Notes: generated by a model not told the origin, from the letters alone. DNA of 64,000 nucleotides from Cohnella luojiensis (GCF_004564235.1 NZ_SOMN01000009.1:80090-144089), one strand, 5' to 3'; counted from the first letter of the stretch, positions 27,426 to 37,531 are shown. Program-made: numbers and translations.

Positions 27426-27697
27426 CTGCCGTTAAGCGCGCGCGAGTACCGAGGCAGGAGCCGCGTAGCGGCAGATATTGCCGTTAAGCGCGTGCGAGTG
27501 GCGAGGCAGGGAACGCGTAGCGGCAGATTTCGCCGTTAAGCGCGCGCGAGTACCGAGGCAGGAGCCGCGTAGCGGCAGATATTGCCGTTAAGCGCGCGCG
27601 AGTACCGAGGCAGGGGCCGCGTAGCGGCAGATATTACCGTTAAGCGTACGCAAGTGGCGAGGTAGGGGCCGCGTAGCGGCAGGTTTTGCCGTTAGGC
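27426..27697. repeat. Tandem array B: five 52-bp GC-rich units plus a partial unit
   Basis: GTTAAGCG-type markers recur at 27431, 27483, 27535, 27587, 27639 and 27691, always 52 bp apart. Each unit starts TGCCGTTAAGCGC and ends GCGTAGCGGCA, so its ends can pair into a long hairpin. The array begins 15 bp after array A. Units differ by a few substitutions. No reading frame of interest is seen. Confidence 0.95.
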
Positions 27698-27727
27698 TTG
27701 AACGGGAGCAGTTGAACCCAATAATTC

Positions 27728-27772
27728 GGGGCTGCAACTTAGGTATGAAGACCTTTAGGAGCAGCCCCTTTA
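27728..27772 (+). terminator. Hairpin downstream of the thioesterase gene
   Basis: GGGGCTGC...GCAGCCCC (27728-27768) followed on the plus strand by TTTACGTTT. On the minus strand, where the fad operon ends, there is no T run, so it may only partly stop that operon. Confidence 0.5.
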
Positions 27773-27779
27773 CGTTTAC

Positions 27780-28202
27780 TTAAGCCTTCTTTTCAATGAT
27801 CCGAAATGACGCGGTAGCCAAGGCACAAAGAGTATCGTCAGCGCTTCTAAGCGTCCCCTGCGTCGTAATCGTTTTGCCGGAGGTATGCAGAATTTCGGCG
27901 ATCACCGTAACTTTGCCTATCCTGACCGGGGAGGTGAAATGGACATTCATGCTCGAGGTCACCACATCCTCCCCCGGTCTTGCCGCCATAGCTATAATCC
28001 CCATTGCAGAATCTAGCAAAGTCGTGTGGACTCCGCCGTGCAGAATTCCTATCAGATTAAGATGATGCTCCCGTACGTCAAGGGTTACGATCACTTTTTT
28101 CTCATCCATAAATTCCAGTTCGCATCCGACATACCCCCAGAAGGTATTCCTCGCGATTTCCGACAGGTGTTCCATTCTGCTCCGTCCGTTTGCCGTATCC
28201 AT
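27780..28202 (-). CDS. PaaI-family hotdog thioesterase
   Basis: A 140-residue single hotdog domain, expected to hydrolyse acyl-CoA thioesters. The signature LIGILHGGVHTTLLDSAMGIIA (about 50-71) carries the conserved HGG and Asp. The start ATG is 6 nt after AAGGAGG. It is the last of six genes in the FadR-controlled leftward operon, 25 bp after lcfA, which suggests a safety valve that frees CoA or removes poor substrates during fatty-acid breakdown. Confidence 0.88.
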   Translation of the reverse strand: MDTANGRSRMEHLSEIARNTFWGYVGCELEFMDEKKVIVTLDVREHHLNLIGILHGGVHTTLLDSAMGIIAMAARPGEDVVTSSMNVHFTSPVRIGKVTVIAEILHTSGKTITTQGTLRSADDTLCALATASFRIIEKKA

Positions 28203-28227
28203 TCCGTTCCTCCTTCCGGACGTTCGA

Positions 28228-29892
28228 TCATTTCTTCTCTTCCTCGATAAGCTTTCTTCGGAGTACTTTACCCGCTAAAGTCTTCGGTAAGCTGGTACGG
28301 AACTCATACTGATGAGGAACCTTATATGCGGCTAGCCTTTGTCTGCAAAATTCTTCAAGTTCGGACTCCGCAACGTTAGCCCCCTCTTTCAGAACGACGA
28401 AAGCTTTAACCGTTTCCCCCCTATAATTATCAGGCACTCCCATGACCGCTGCTTCTTCAATGGCAGGATGTTCGAAAAGCACCTCTTCGATTTCCCTAGG
28501 GTAGACATTATATCCGCTTGCGATGATGATATCCTTCATTCGGTCCATGATAAAGAAGAAGCCTTCCTTGTCCATTCGCGCCATGTCCCCTGTTAGAAGC
28601 CAGCCATCCCGCAGCACCTTCGCAGTATCCTCCGGAGCATTCCAATAGCCCTTCATTACCTGCGGACCCTTTATCGCAAGTTCCCCGATCTCGCCGACCG
28701 AAAGCTCTTCCCCGGTTGCAGGATCAACGATCTTCGCTACCGTATCCGGAAAAGGAATCCCGATGGAGCCGGACTTTCGCTTCTCCCAAACGTTGTTGGC
28801 ATGCGTGACGGGAGAAGCTTCCGTAAGTCCGTAGCCTTCGATAAGCCGGCCGCCGGACATCTCCTCGAACCGCTGCTGGATTTCATGCGGCAGCGGTGCC
28901 GCTCCGCTGATGCACATCTTGATAGATGATAGATCATAATTCTGGATATTGCTGTTATTCAAAAGAGCAATGTACATCGTCGGAGCCCCGGGGAATATCG
29001 TCGGCTTCAGCTTCTGAATGATCGTTAAGATTTGGTTAATATCGAACCGCGGTACCAATATCAAACAGCCTCCGAGAAGAATGGCTTGGTTCATGAGAAC
29101 CGTTAAGCCGAAAACATGGAAGAAAGGGAGCGCCGCTAAGTAACGTTCTTTGCCGGGTAAGCTTTTATAAGCCCATAAGCTCGTTTGAATGGTGTTCACG
29201 ATAACATTATGATGAGTGAGCATCACCCCTTTAGATACGCCCGTCGTACCTCCCGTGTACTGAAGCAAAGCAAGGTCATTCTCCGCATCCACGTCTATAT
29301 GAACCGGAGAGGACGAGGAATCGTGCATGAGCTTCAGGAAGGAAATGACGCCTTCTTGATAGTCGACTTCCAGGCTCATTCCGTCTTTCTTAACCTTCAA
29401 TGGGTACATCAAATTTTTAGGAAACGGAAGATAATCCTTAACCGAAGTGATTATGACATGACGCAGCGGCGTGCTGGGTACGATGTCCTTCACCTTCTTG
29501 TGCAATAAATCCAGAGTCAGAATAACCGTGGCGCCAGAGTCCTGCAGTTGATGCTGCAGCTCGCGCGGCATGTAGAGAGGATTCGTCATCACTACGACAG
29601 CTCCGGAGAGCAGAGTTCCATAATAAGCGATCACCAACTGAGGACAATTGGGCAGCATGATCGCTACCCTGTCTCCCCTTCGAATCCCCAGCTTGCGAAT
29701 GACATGCGCGAACCGATACGCTCCCTCCAGCAGCTCGGAGTACTTCATTTCCTTCCCCATGAAGTTAAGCGCGGTATGATTAGGATAGTTAGCGGCAGAC
29801 TGAATCAGGAAATCCGCCAAATTGGTCTTAGGATACGGATAAGTCGGAGGTACTTCCTTCGGATAGACAGATAACCACGGTTTCGCTGCCAT
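28228..29892 (-). CDS. lcfA: Long-chain fatty acid-CoA ligase
   Basis: Activates fatty acids with ATP and CoA, the entry step of beta-oxidation. The 554-residue AMP-forming enzyme has the P-loop YTGGTTGVSKG (212-222), GYGLTEASPVTH, the hinge DIIIASGYNVYPREIE, and the C-terminal Lys motif PKTLAGKVLRR. GAGGTGA precedes the ATG. Fifth gene of the operon, 31 bp after fadE. Confidence 0.93.
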   Translation of the reverse strand: MAAKPWLSVYPKEVPPTYPYPKTNLADFLIQSAANYPNHTALNFMGKEMKYSELLEGAYRFAHVIRKLGIRRGDRVAIMLPNCPQLVIAYYGTLLSGAVVVMTNPLYMPRELQHQLQDSGATVILTLDLLHKKVKDIVPSTPLRHVIITSVKDYLPFPKNLMYPLKVKKDGMSLEVDYQEGVISFLKLMHDSSSSPVHIDVDAENDLALLQYTGGTTGVSKGVMLTHHNVIVNTIQTSLWAYKSLPGKERYLAALPFFHVFGLTVLMNQAILLGGCLILVPRFDINQILTIIQKLKPTIFPGAPTMYIALLNNSNIQNYDLSSIKMCISGAAPLPHEIQQRFEEMSGGRLIEGYGLTEASPVTHANNVWEKRKSGSIGIPFPDTVAKIVDPATGEELSVGEIGELAIKGPQVMKGYWNAPEDTAKVLRDGWLLTGDMARMDKEGFFFIMDRMKDIIIASGYNVYPREIEEVLFEHPAIEEAAVMGVPDNYRGETVKAFVVLKEGANVAESELEEFCRQRLAAYKVPHQYEFRTSLPKTLAGKVLRRKLIEEEKK

Positions 29893-29923
29893 GCCTCTTC
29901 ACCTCATTGGATTGGACTCGGTG

Positions 29924-31705
29924 TTAGTACACGAACTTCTCCGACTGAATAACCTGAGCTGCGATCTGGCGTTTGGCTTGTATGGTATTCCATGCCGTGC
30001 GACGGGTTAACTTCTTGAGTACCGAGAGCTGCGTACGCAAAGTATCTCCGTCTTCGATGGCCGATAACGTTTCTTTGGCGAACGCTTCGATATCCTCGAA
30101 AGCTTCGTGGACAAAAATACGAGTCATCTGGGTAGCCGCGGCAGCCTTCTGTTCTCCCTGCTTGCCGATTCGTTTCTGCGTGCGCAGAAGCGCGCTTTCC
30201 ATGGCGAAGATCAGGATCATCATATCCGCCAGACGGCTGAGCACTTCTTGCTCATGCTCCAGCTTCATTTGATATTTCTGAACGGCTGCTCCTCCCGCCA
30301 TGAGGAAAATTTTCTTCGCCGTCGCAACGAGATGCGCCTCTTCCTCCAAAACGCCTTCGAATGCTTGCCCCGGCACGAACTGCAACAGCTCAGACTGAAG
30401 CGCTTTGGCTTTCTGGAGCAGCGGAAGCTCGCCTTTCATGGCGCGCTTGATCAGCGTTCCCGGGATAAGCAGCCGATTGATCTCATTCGTCCCTTCGAAA
30501 ATACGGTTAATACGCGAATCCCGATAAATGCGTTCAATCTTGTACTCCTGAATAAAACCATATCCGCCGTGGATCTGCACCCCTTCGTCCGCTACGAAAT
30601 CCAGCGCTTCCGAACCGAATACCTTGTTAATGGAGCATTCGATCGCATACTCCGCAATCGCTTTCGCTGACTGGACGCCGGCTTCCGGACTGTCGTGATC
30701 TATTTGACCGAGACCTGCGTCCATTAAGCCGGCGGTACGGTAGACCATGCTTTCCAGCACGTAAGTGCGAATATTCATTTCCGCGAGCTTCTTGCCGACC
30801 AGCGGAAAAGAGGAGATGGGCTTGCCGAATTGCGTGCGTTGATTGGCGTATTTGGCGCTCAGCTCTATCGCCTGCTTGGAAGCTCCCAAGCAGCCGGAAG
30901 CCAGCTTGAACCGGCCGATGTTCAAAATATTGAATGCGATCAAATGTCCTTTTCCGACTTCCCATAGGAGATTCTCCACCGGCACTCTAACATCCTCGAG
31001 AATCAGCGGGCGCGTTGAGGAACCTTTAATCCCCATCTTCTTCTCTTCGGGGCCAAGACTCACGCCGTCCATTGTTCTTTCTACGATAAAAGTGCTGAAC
31101 TCTTTTCCGTCTACCTTTGCATAGACGATGAAAATGTCCGCGAAACCGGCGTTCGTGATGAATTGCTTCGCGCCGTTCAGTACGTAATGCTCGCCGTCTT
31201 CCGACAGGATAGCGGTCGTCTTGGCGCCAAGCGCGTCCGAGCCGGAAGAGGGCTCCGTCAAGCAGTAGGCGGCAATCTTCTTGCCGGCCGATAGATCCGG
31301 CAAGTACTTATTCTTCTGTTCCGCTGTCCCGAAGTATACGATAGGAAGTGTGCCGATGCCCACGTGGGCACCAATGGTAAGCGCGAACGAGGAGGCTTTG
31401 GACAATCTTTCGCTGATCAGCGTAGAGCTTACCTTGTCTAATCCGAGACCCTCGTAAGCCTCCGGCACATCCGCTCCGAGCAGTCCAAGCTCGCCGGCTT
31501 TTCTCATCAGCTTAACCGTAAGCTCGTAGTCCAGCTTTTCAAGCTCTTCGTCGACCGGGGCTACTTCCCCCTCCACGAAGTCCGACGTCATCTCCGCGAT
31601 CATGCGCTGCTCTTCCGTCAATTCATCAGGGGTAACCATCGAAAGAAAATCGATATCGTCGATAATAAAGCTTCCGCCAATCACTTTATCCGCTGTTTTT
31701 TCCAT
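29924..31705 (-). CDS. fadE: Acyl-CoA dehydrogenase, FadE type
   Basis: Makes the trans-2-enoyl-CoA in the first oxidation step and passes electrons to the EtfAB flavoprotein encoded across the divergent promoter. From ATG 31705 (after GAGGAGA) it has 593 residues, like Bacillus FadE (594), about 200 longer than a plain dehydrogenase because of an added C-terminal helical domain. Motifs: AAYCLTEPSSGSDA (FAD/substrate loop), GYGFIQEYKIERIYRDSRINRIFEGTNE. A start three codons earlier is less well placed. Confidence 0.93.
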   Translation of the reverse strand: MEKTADKVIGGSFIIDDIDFLSMVTPDELTEEQRMIAEMTSDFVEGEVAPVDEELEKLDYELTVKLMRKAGELGLLGADVPEAYEGLGLDKVSSTLISERLSKASSFALTIGAHVGIGTLPIVYFGTAEQKNKYLPDLSAGKKIAAYCLTEPSSGSDALGAKTTAILSEDGEHYVLNGAKQFITNAGFADIFIVYAKVDGKEFSTFIVERTMDGVSLGPEEKKMGIKGSSTRPLILEDVRVPVENLLWEVGKGHLIAFNILNIGRFKLASGCLGASKQAIELSAKYANQRTQFGKPISSFPLVGKKLAEMNIRTYVLESMVYRTAGLMDAGLGQIDHDSPEAGVQSAKAIAEYAIECSINKVFGSEALDFVADEGVQIHGGYGFIQEYKIERIYRDSRINRIFEGTNEINRLLIPGTLIKRAMKGELPLLQKAKALQSELLQFVPGQAFEGVLEEEAHLVATAKKIFLMAGGAAVQKYQMKLEHEQEVLSRLADMMILIFAMESALLRTQKRIGKQGEQKAAAATQMTRIFVHEAFEDIEAFAKETLSAIEDGDTLRTQLSVLKKLTRRTAWNTIQAKRQIAAQVIQSEKFVY

Positions 31706-31725
31706 CCTGCACATCTCCTCTTAGT

Positions 31726-32910
31726 CTATTCAGGATATACTTCAAACACGCCAGCCGCGCCCATTCCGCCGCCGATGCACATCGATACGACGCCGTAGCC
31801 GCCGCCTCGGCGGCGCAGCTCATGGATCAAGCTCGTCGTAAGCTTCGTACCCGTGCAGCCTAGGGGATGTCCCAACGCGATCGCGCCGCCGTTTACATTG
31901 ACCTTGCTCTCATCCAGCTCCAATTGCCGAATGATATGCAAGCATTGCGAGGCGAAGGCTTCGTTGATCTCGAACAATCCGATGTCATCTAGACTAAGAC
32001 CTGCCCGTTCTAAGGCTTTAGGTATCGCCTTTACCGGACCGACCCCCATGATTTCGGGATCTACGCCGGCAAGCGCGAAGGATTTGAAGCTCGCGAGCGG
32101 CTTTAGGCCAAGCTCATCCGCCTTTTCCCTGCTCATGACCAGTACCGCTGCCGCTCCGTCGTTCATTGGCGAGGAATTGCCTGCCGTAACGGTCCCGTTA
32201 GCCTTAAACGCAGGCTTTAACTTTGCTAAAACCTCGGGCGTAGTATCTGCTCTGACCCCTTCATCCTTCTCCAGGACGATTGGCTTCACCCAAGGTTTTC
32301 CGTCGTCGCCGAAGCCTTTAAGCGATGTGCTAACCGGTACGATTTCATCATGGAACACGTCGGATTGCAGCGCAGCCGCCGCTTTCCGGTGACTAGAGGC
32401 CGCGAACCGGTCCTGATCCTCTCTGGATATTCCATACCGATCGGCGACATTCTCTGCCGTATGGCCCATTCCGATATAGACTTGGGGCATCTCCTCTACG
32501 ATGGACGGGTGCGGCGAGGGCTTGAACCCTGTCATCGGCACATGGCTCATGCTTTCCACCCCGCCGGCAATGATCATGTCCGCGCTTCCCGCCAGGATCC
32601 GTTCCGCCGCGAAGGCAATCGACTGGAGTCCGGAGGAGCAGAACCGGTTGATGGTTAATGCCGGAACGCACGTAGGAAATCCTGCATACAACGACATGAT
32701 CCGGGCAAAGTTCAGCCCTTGCTCCCCTTCCGGCATCGCGCAGCCGATGATGATATCCTCCACGTCCTCCTTCCTTACCCCCGGAGCACGGTCGATCACG
32801 GCCTGTAATACGACTTTCCCGAGATCTTCGGCCCGCGTATGAATAAGGCTCCCTTTCTTCGCCCTTCCTACCGGCGTTCTCACGGCGGCAACGATAACGG
32901 CTTCTCTCAT
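31726..32910 (-). CDS. fadA: Acetyl-CoA C-acyltransferase (thiolase), FadA type
   Basis: Cleaves 3-ketoacyl-CoA to acetyl-CoA and a shortened acyl-CoA. ATG 32910 follows GAGGTG by 6 nt and gives 394 residues; a GTG three codons upstream lies inside the ribosome site. Catalytic landmarks: NRFCSSG (nucleophile, about C91), [19 protein letters not shown] (His) and MCIGGGMG (second Cys near the C-terminus). It lies 25 bp after fadN and 20 bp before fadE. Confidence 0.94.
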   Translation of the reverse strand: MREAVIVAAVRTPVGRAKKGSLIHTRAEDLGKVVLQAVIDRAPGVRKEDVEDIIIGCAMPEGEQGLNFARIMSLYAGFPTCVPALTINRFCSSGLQSIAFAAERILAGSADMIIAGGVESMSHVPMTGFKPSPHPSIVEEMPQVYIGMGHTAENVADRYGISREDQDRFAASSHRKAAAALQSDVFHDEIVPVSTSLKGFGDDGKPWVKPIVLEKDEGVRADTTPEVLAKLKPAFKANGTVTAGNSSPMNDGAAAVLVMSREKADELGLKPLASFKSFALAGVDPEIMGVGPVKAIPKALERAGLSLDDIGLFEINEAFASQCLHIIRQLELDESKVNVNGGAIALGHPLGCTGTKLTTSLIHELRRRGGGYGVVSMCIGGGMGAAGVFEVYPE

Positions 32911-32934
32911 GGTAGTCACCTCTTCTCCAATGAA

Positions 32935-35331
32935 TTAATTACGAAGCGCTTTCCCCTTGGCGAGCATATGCTGCATCCGCTGCTGCGTCTTCGGCTCCCC
33001 GCACAGGCTAAGGAATGCCTCCCGCTCCAGATCCAGCATGTACTGCTCGGTCACCATCGTCCCCGATGGAACGTCCCCCCCGGCAATAACATGCGCGAGC
33101 TTACCCGCGATCAACAAATCATGGTCGCTAATGTAACCGCTAAGTTTCATGGCATGCGCGCCGAGCTTAAGAACAGCCTTTCCGTCCGCGCCTACCACTC
33201 TGATTTTCTCTGCGGGAGCGACCTCATATCCGGATTGGACCAAACGCAAGGCCGACTGCTTGGCCTCGTAAATCACATAATCCCGATTCGCGATTACCCG
33301 ATCCGTAGGCCGGAAATACCCCAGCTTCTTCGCATCGTGGGCGCTCGAGGAAACCTTGGCCATTCCGATGTTCATGAACATCTCGTTAATGAAGGGCTGC
33401 AAATCGATGTCCGGATTCGGGTTTGCTCTGCTTATCCGCAGCGCCATTTCCTTGCAGCCGCCCCCGGCAGGAATAAGTCCTACGCCGACTTCGACCAAGC
33501 CGTAATACGTTTCCGCATGGGCGCATACCTCGTCGGCCGGAAGGCAAACCTCTACGCCGCCCCCGAGCGTCATCTGATGCGGCGCCGCGACTACGGGCTT
33601 CTCGAAATGCTTAAGCTTCATCATCGTGTTCTGAAACAGCCGGATGATATTGTCGACCTCATCCCATTCCTCATCCTGCGCTTCCATGAGCAGCAGCATA
33701 ATATTGGCCCCAACGCAGAAGTGGCGTCCTTCGTTCGCGATAATCAGAGCATCGTAGTTCTGACGAACCTCTTCCACGCTCTGCTGGATCATCATCAGAA
33801 TATCGGAGCCGATCGCGTTATTAGGCGAATGAAATTCCAGACAGGCCACGCCGTTACCCACGTCAATTAGACTAGCTCCGCTATTCCCGCGAATGACCTT
33901 GTTCTGTTCCTTTAAGCTTGCAAGTGAGATGATTTCCGGAGACTGATCAATCTCGCGGTATCTCCCATCATTGACATAAAGAAGCCTTGCGTTTTCTTTC
34001 CGGTAGAACGAGCTGTTTCCTGCGGCCACCCATTCCTTAACCCAGCTTGGGACGACCGTTCCTTCGGCTTCCATTCGTTCAACCGATTTTACGAGTCCGA
34101 TCGCATCCCAGAGTTCGAATGGACCGAGCTCCCAATTAAAGCCCCACTTCATCGCCTTGTCGATATCGGCTATCGAACCGGCGATTTCTCCCACTTTCGC
34201 AGCGGAATAGACAAGCGTTTTCTTCAAAATCTCCCAAGCTAGCTCAGAATACCGATCTTTTGCACCAAGCAGCGCTTTAGTCTTATTGACGGCGCCTTTG
34301 GCGGTTTTCGCGGCTTCCAGAGAGGCGGATGCCGGTTTCTTGCTTCTGGCATACTCCATGGTCGATAGATCGAGCGACAGAATATCGCTTCCCTGTTCGC
34401 CCTTGATCTTCTTGTAGAAGCCCTGTCCGGCTTTCTCGCCGATCCAGCCTCGCGATACCATATCCTTTAATACCTGAGGCGGCTCAAAAATAAACTTCTC
34501 ATCGCCGCTGTCGACCTTGTCGAATACGTTGTTCGCCACATGCACGAAGGTGTCCAGCCCAACCAGATCCAGCGTCCGGAACGTAGCGCTCTTCGGCCTG
34601 CCCATAGCCGGACCGGTAACGGCATCCACCTCCTCCACGGTAAATCCTTTGTCTACCATGGCTTGAAGGGTAACGAGCAGCCCATAAGTCCCGATGCGAT
34701 TCGCTATGAAGTTCGGAGTGTCTTTGGCGATGACGACGCCTTTGCCTAGCCTTTTCTCGCTAAATTCAGCGATCCGCTTCACCAATTCCGGATCCGTATT
34801 CTCGCCGGGAATAACTTCCATTAACTTCATGTAACGCGGAGGGTTAAAGAAATGCGTACCGAGAAAATGGGTCTTGAAATCCTCTCCGCACCCTTCCACC
34901 ATTGCATTGATGGAGATCCCCGATGTGTTGGAGCTGACGATAATACCCGGCTTCCAGTGCTGTTCGATTTTGCGAAGCAGCTCCTGTTTAACAGATAGAT
35001 TCTCGACGACAACCTCGATGACCCAATCCACATTCCGGATTTGGCTAAGGTGATCCTCGATATTGCCGGGCGTAATCCGGCTCGCAAAGGAATCATCGTA
35101 TAGCGGTGAAGGCTTAAGCGTCGGAAGCTTAGCCAGTGCGCTCACGGCCAATCTATTCCGGACTGAGGGATGCTCAAGCGTTAATCCTTTGGCTTCTTCA
35201 TCCGGGGTGAGCGATGCAGGCACAATATCCAGCAACAAGCTTGAAATACCGACATTAGCTAAATGTGCCGCAATGCTTGCCCCCATAACTCCTGAACCGA
35301 TAACGGCGGCTTTCGTAATTTTGGCTGCCAT
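32935..35331 (-). CDS. fadN: 3-hydroxyacyl-CoA dehydrogenase / enoyl-CoA hydratase, FadN type
   Basis: A 798-residue two-function enzyme for the middle two beta-oxidation steps. The N-terminus is the NAD-binding dehydrogenase (AAVIGSGVMGASIAAHLANVG; THFFNPPRYMKLMEVI; FIANRIG), and the C-terminal third is a crotonase-like hydratase (HFCVGANIMLLL, LGGGVEVCLPAD, GVGLIPAGGG). This order, dehydrogenase first, is that of Bacillus FadN (789 residues), the reverse of E. coli FadB. AGGAGG lies 10 nt before the ATG. Confidence 0.94.
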   Translation of the reverse strand: MAAKITKAAVIGSGVMGASIAAHLANVGISSLLLDIVPASLTPDEEAKGLTLEHPSVRNRLAVSALAKLPTLKPSPLYDDSFASRITPGNIEDHLSQIRNVDWVIEVVVENLSVKQELLRKIEQHWKPGIIVSSNTSGISINAMVEGCGEDFKTHFLGTHFFNPPRYMKLMEVIPGENTDPELVKRIAEFSEKRLGKGVVIAKDTPNFIANRIGTYGLLVTLQAMVDKGFTVEEVDAVTGPAMGRPKSATFRTLDLVGLDTFVHVANNVFDKVDSGDEKFIFEPPQVLKDMVSRGWIGEKAGQGFYKKIKGEQGSDILSLDLSTMEYARSKKPASASLEAAKTAKGAVNKTKALLGAKDRYSELAWEILKKTLVYSAAKVGEIAGSIADIDKAMKWGFNWELGPFELWDAIGLVKSVERMEAEGTVVPSWVKEWVAAGNSSFYRKENARLLYVNDGRYREIDQSPEIISLASLKEQNKVIRGNSGASLIDVGNGVACLEFHSPNNAIGSDILMMIQQSVEEVRQNYDALIIANEGRHFCVGANIMLLLMEAQDEEWDEVDNIIRLFQNTMMKLKHFEKPVVAAPHQMTLGGGVEVCLPADEVCAHAETYYGLVEVGVGLIPAGGGCKEMALRISRANPNPDIDLQPFINEMFMNIGMAKVSSSAHDAKKLGYFRPTDRVIANRDYVIYEAKQSALRLVQSGYEVAPAEKIRVVGADGKAVLKLGAHAMKLSGYISDHDLLIAGKLAHVIAGGDVPSGTMVTEQYMLDLEREAFLSLCGEPKTQQRMQHMLAKGKALRN

Positions 35332-35359
35332 ACGTTTTCTACCTCCTAATATAGAAAGA

Positions 35360-37489
35360 CTAGCCGAATACGGCTTGCTCTAAAATCTCAGCGATATCGC
35401 GTGCCTTTACGCTATCTTCCACCTCCTTCTGCTTAGTGCCGTCTTCAAGCATGGTGAGACAAAACGGACAGGCGCTGCTGATCATCGTCGGGTTCGTTAA
35501 CAGCGCTTGCTCCGTTCTGGCCACATTAACGCGCTTTCCGGAAGTTTCCTCCATCCACATCATGCCGCCCCCCGCGCCGCAGCACATTCCGTTTTCCCGC
35601 GAGCGTTCCATTTCAAGCAGCTCTACGCCTGGAATCGCCCTCAGAATGTTCCGCGGCTGATCATACACATTGTTGTAGCGACCTAGGTAACAAGAATCGT
35701 GATAAGTTATTCTTTCGTTCACGGCATGCTTCGGATCGAGCTTACCTTCACGAATCAACTCTTCGAGTAATTGGGTATGGTGAAGAACCTCGACCCCCTC
35801 CATCCCGAATTCGGGATATTCATTCTTAAGCGTGTTTAACGTATGCGGGCAGGCGGTCACGATTCGTTTCACGCCGTATTTCCGGAAGGTCGCGATATTT
35901 TCCTGGCATAATTGCTGGAATAGAAGCTCATTTCCCATTCTGCGAGGGGTATCTCCTGAATTCTTCTCCTCGTTCCCTAGAATGGCGAAGCTGATTCCAG
36001 CCTCGTTCAGCAATCGCACAAGAGCTCTGGATACCTTGCGTGAACGGTTATCGTAAGAGCCCATCGATCCTACGAAGAACAGAATGTCGAAATCCGGCCT
36101 ATCCTTAACGGTAGGAACGGGAATGCCGCCAATCTCCTCCACCCACTTACTACGGTCGTTCCGGCTAATGCCCCATGGATTACCTTGCCGTTCGATGTTC
36201 TGCATTGCCCGCTGTCCCTCTTGAGGGATGCTGCCTTCCATCAGAACGAGATGACGGCGGAGATCGATGATTTTATCGACGTGCTCGTTGGCTACCGGAC
36301 ATTGATCTTCGCAGTTACGGCAGGTTGTGCATGCCCATATCTCTTCCTCCGTCATCACTTCGCCGATTAACTCCATCTCTTGCGGCTTTTTATCCGACGG
36401 CAGCCAGGTTTCTTTCTGCCAGGCCATCGTTGGGGCGATATCTGTTATCTGTTGAGATTGCCACTCTGGATATGCACTATCTACTCTCACACTGTGTGCA
36501 TTTCCCGTAGAGAAAGCCATAGCCGGCATCCAAGGCGACTTCGAAGTGATAGATGCGCCTTTCTCCGTCAGATGGTCGCGAAGCTTCACGATAAGATGCA
36601 TCGGCGACAGTACCTTGCCCGTGTTAGAAGCCGGGCAGACATTCGTGCATCTCCCGCACTCGACGCAAGCGTAGAAATCCAGCATCTGCTTCCGGGTAAA
36701 ATCTTCGATCTTGCCTACGCCGAACGATTCAGCCTCTTCGTTGTCCAGATCAAGCTTCCGGAGCCGCCCCACCGGTTCGCTGCGTCCCAGAAAAATATTG
36801 ATAGGCGCGGTAATAATATGAAAATGCTTCGATTGCGGGATATAGACGAGGAAAGTTAGAAGGATCAGAAGATGCGCCCACCAGAAGGTGAAAAAAGCAG
36901 CCTTCGCGCTTCCCGCCGAGAGAAAATCGAACAAAGTAGCGATGATCGAGGACACTGGCGCGTAAGCCGACGATTCATGCCCCGACCAAATCCGATGGAA
37001 ACCAAGCGAGAGCAGAACCGACAACATAAGGAAGAAGATCAGGAACAGCACGATGCTCGGTTTCCAATCCTTCTTCAGACGCTTCAGCTTCTCTCCGTAT
37101 CTGCGGTAAGCCGCGTACCCGGTTGCTAGCAGAATAAGCAGTACCGTAATTTCCTGCGAGAGCCCGAAAACCGCATACCCGGGAATCGGGAGCGGGTCCC
37201 CGCCCGACAGCCCCGTATAGATGAGATCAAGCGCGCCGAACTGCAGGATGATGAAGCCATAGAAAATGACAAGGTGCATGATTCCGCTCTTGCGATCTTT
37301 CAGAAGTTTCCGGTGACCTAGCCCCTGCGAGATAAGCTCCTTTACCCTCATTTTCCAATTAAAGGGCCTTTCCTCGGTTTGCCCTAGCTTCACATAGAGG
37401 TACCGATGATAAACAGCTCTATAAAACAAAGATAAAGCATACCCAACCACCAGCAAAAATAGGATGTAATGCATCCATGACCAGAACAT
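35360..37489 (-). CDS. fadF: Membrane-bound iron-sulfur oxidoreductase, FadF type
   Basis: A 709-residue protein from ATG 37489 (9 nt after AAGGGA), close to Bacillus FadF/YwjF (705). It has about six N-terminal membrane helices like a nitrate-reductase gamma subunit, then two 4Fe-4S motifs (CVECGRCTNVCPAS and CTTCRNCEDQCPVANE), then two CCG cysteine-rich domains (HDSCYLGRYNN; CCGAGGGMMW; SACPFCLTML). It probably takes electrons from EtfAB and passes them to menaquinone. A longer frame to 37624 runs through the operator region. First gene of the leftward operon. Confidence 0.9.
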   Translation of the reverse strand: MFWSWMHYILFLLVVGYALSLFYRAVYHRYLYVKLGQTEERPFNWKMRVKELISQGLGHRKLLKDRKSGIMHLVIFYGFIILQFGALDLIYTGLSGGDPLPIPGYAVFGLSQEITVLLILLATGYAAYRRYGEKLKRLKKDWKPSIVLFLIFFLMLSVLLSLGFHRIWSGHESSAYAPVSSIIATLFDFLSAGSAKAAFFTFWWAHLLILLTFLVYIPQSKHFHIITAPINIFLGRSEPVGRLRKLDLDNEEAESFGVGKIEDFTRKQMLDFYACVECGRCTNVCPASNTGKVLSPMHLIVKLRDHLTEKGASITSKSPWMPAMAFSTGNAHSVRVDSAYPEWQSQQITDIAPTMAWQKETWLPSDKKPQEMELIGEVMTEEEIWACTTCRNCEDQCPVANEHVDKIIDLRRHLVLMEGSIPQEGQRAMQNIERQGNPWGISRNDRSKWVEEIGGIPVPTVKDRPDFDILFFVGSMGSYDNRSRKVSRALVRLLNEAGISFAILGNEEKNSGDTPRRMGNELLFQQLCQENIATFRKYGVKRIVTACPHTLNTLKNEYPEFGMEGVEVLHHTQLLEELIREGKLDPKHAVNERITYHDSCYLGRYNNVYDQPRNILRAIPGVELLEMERSRENGMCCGAGGGMMWMEETSGKRVNVARTEQALLTNPTMISSACPFCLTMLEDGTKQKEVEDSVKARDIAEILEQAVFG

Positions 37490-37517
37490 GAGCAACCGTC
37501 CCTTCGCAAAGTCATTG

Positions 37518-37531
37518 TGTAAGCCCTTACA
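37518..37531 (-). promoter_or_regulatory. Near-consensus cre site before fadF
   Basis: TGTAAGCCCTTACA matches the cre consensus except for one base of the central CG (CC here). The arms TGTAAG/CTTACA are perfectly inverted. It lies 29 bp upstream of the fadF start, so CcpA repression of beta-oxidation on sugar is plausible. Confidence 0.5.

Noticed and set aside
26991..27697. CRISPR array
   Set aside because: The whole 52-bp unit repeats with no unique spacers, and no cas genes are near.
32839..33870. 343-codon plus-strand frame
   Set aside because: Antisense to fadN and fadA; a shadow of high-GC third positions.
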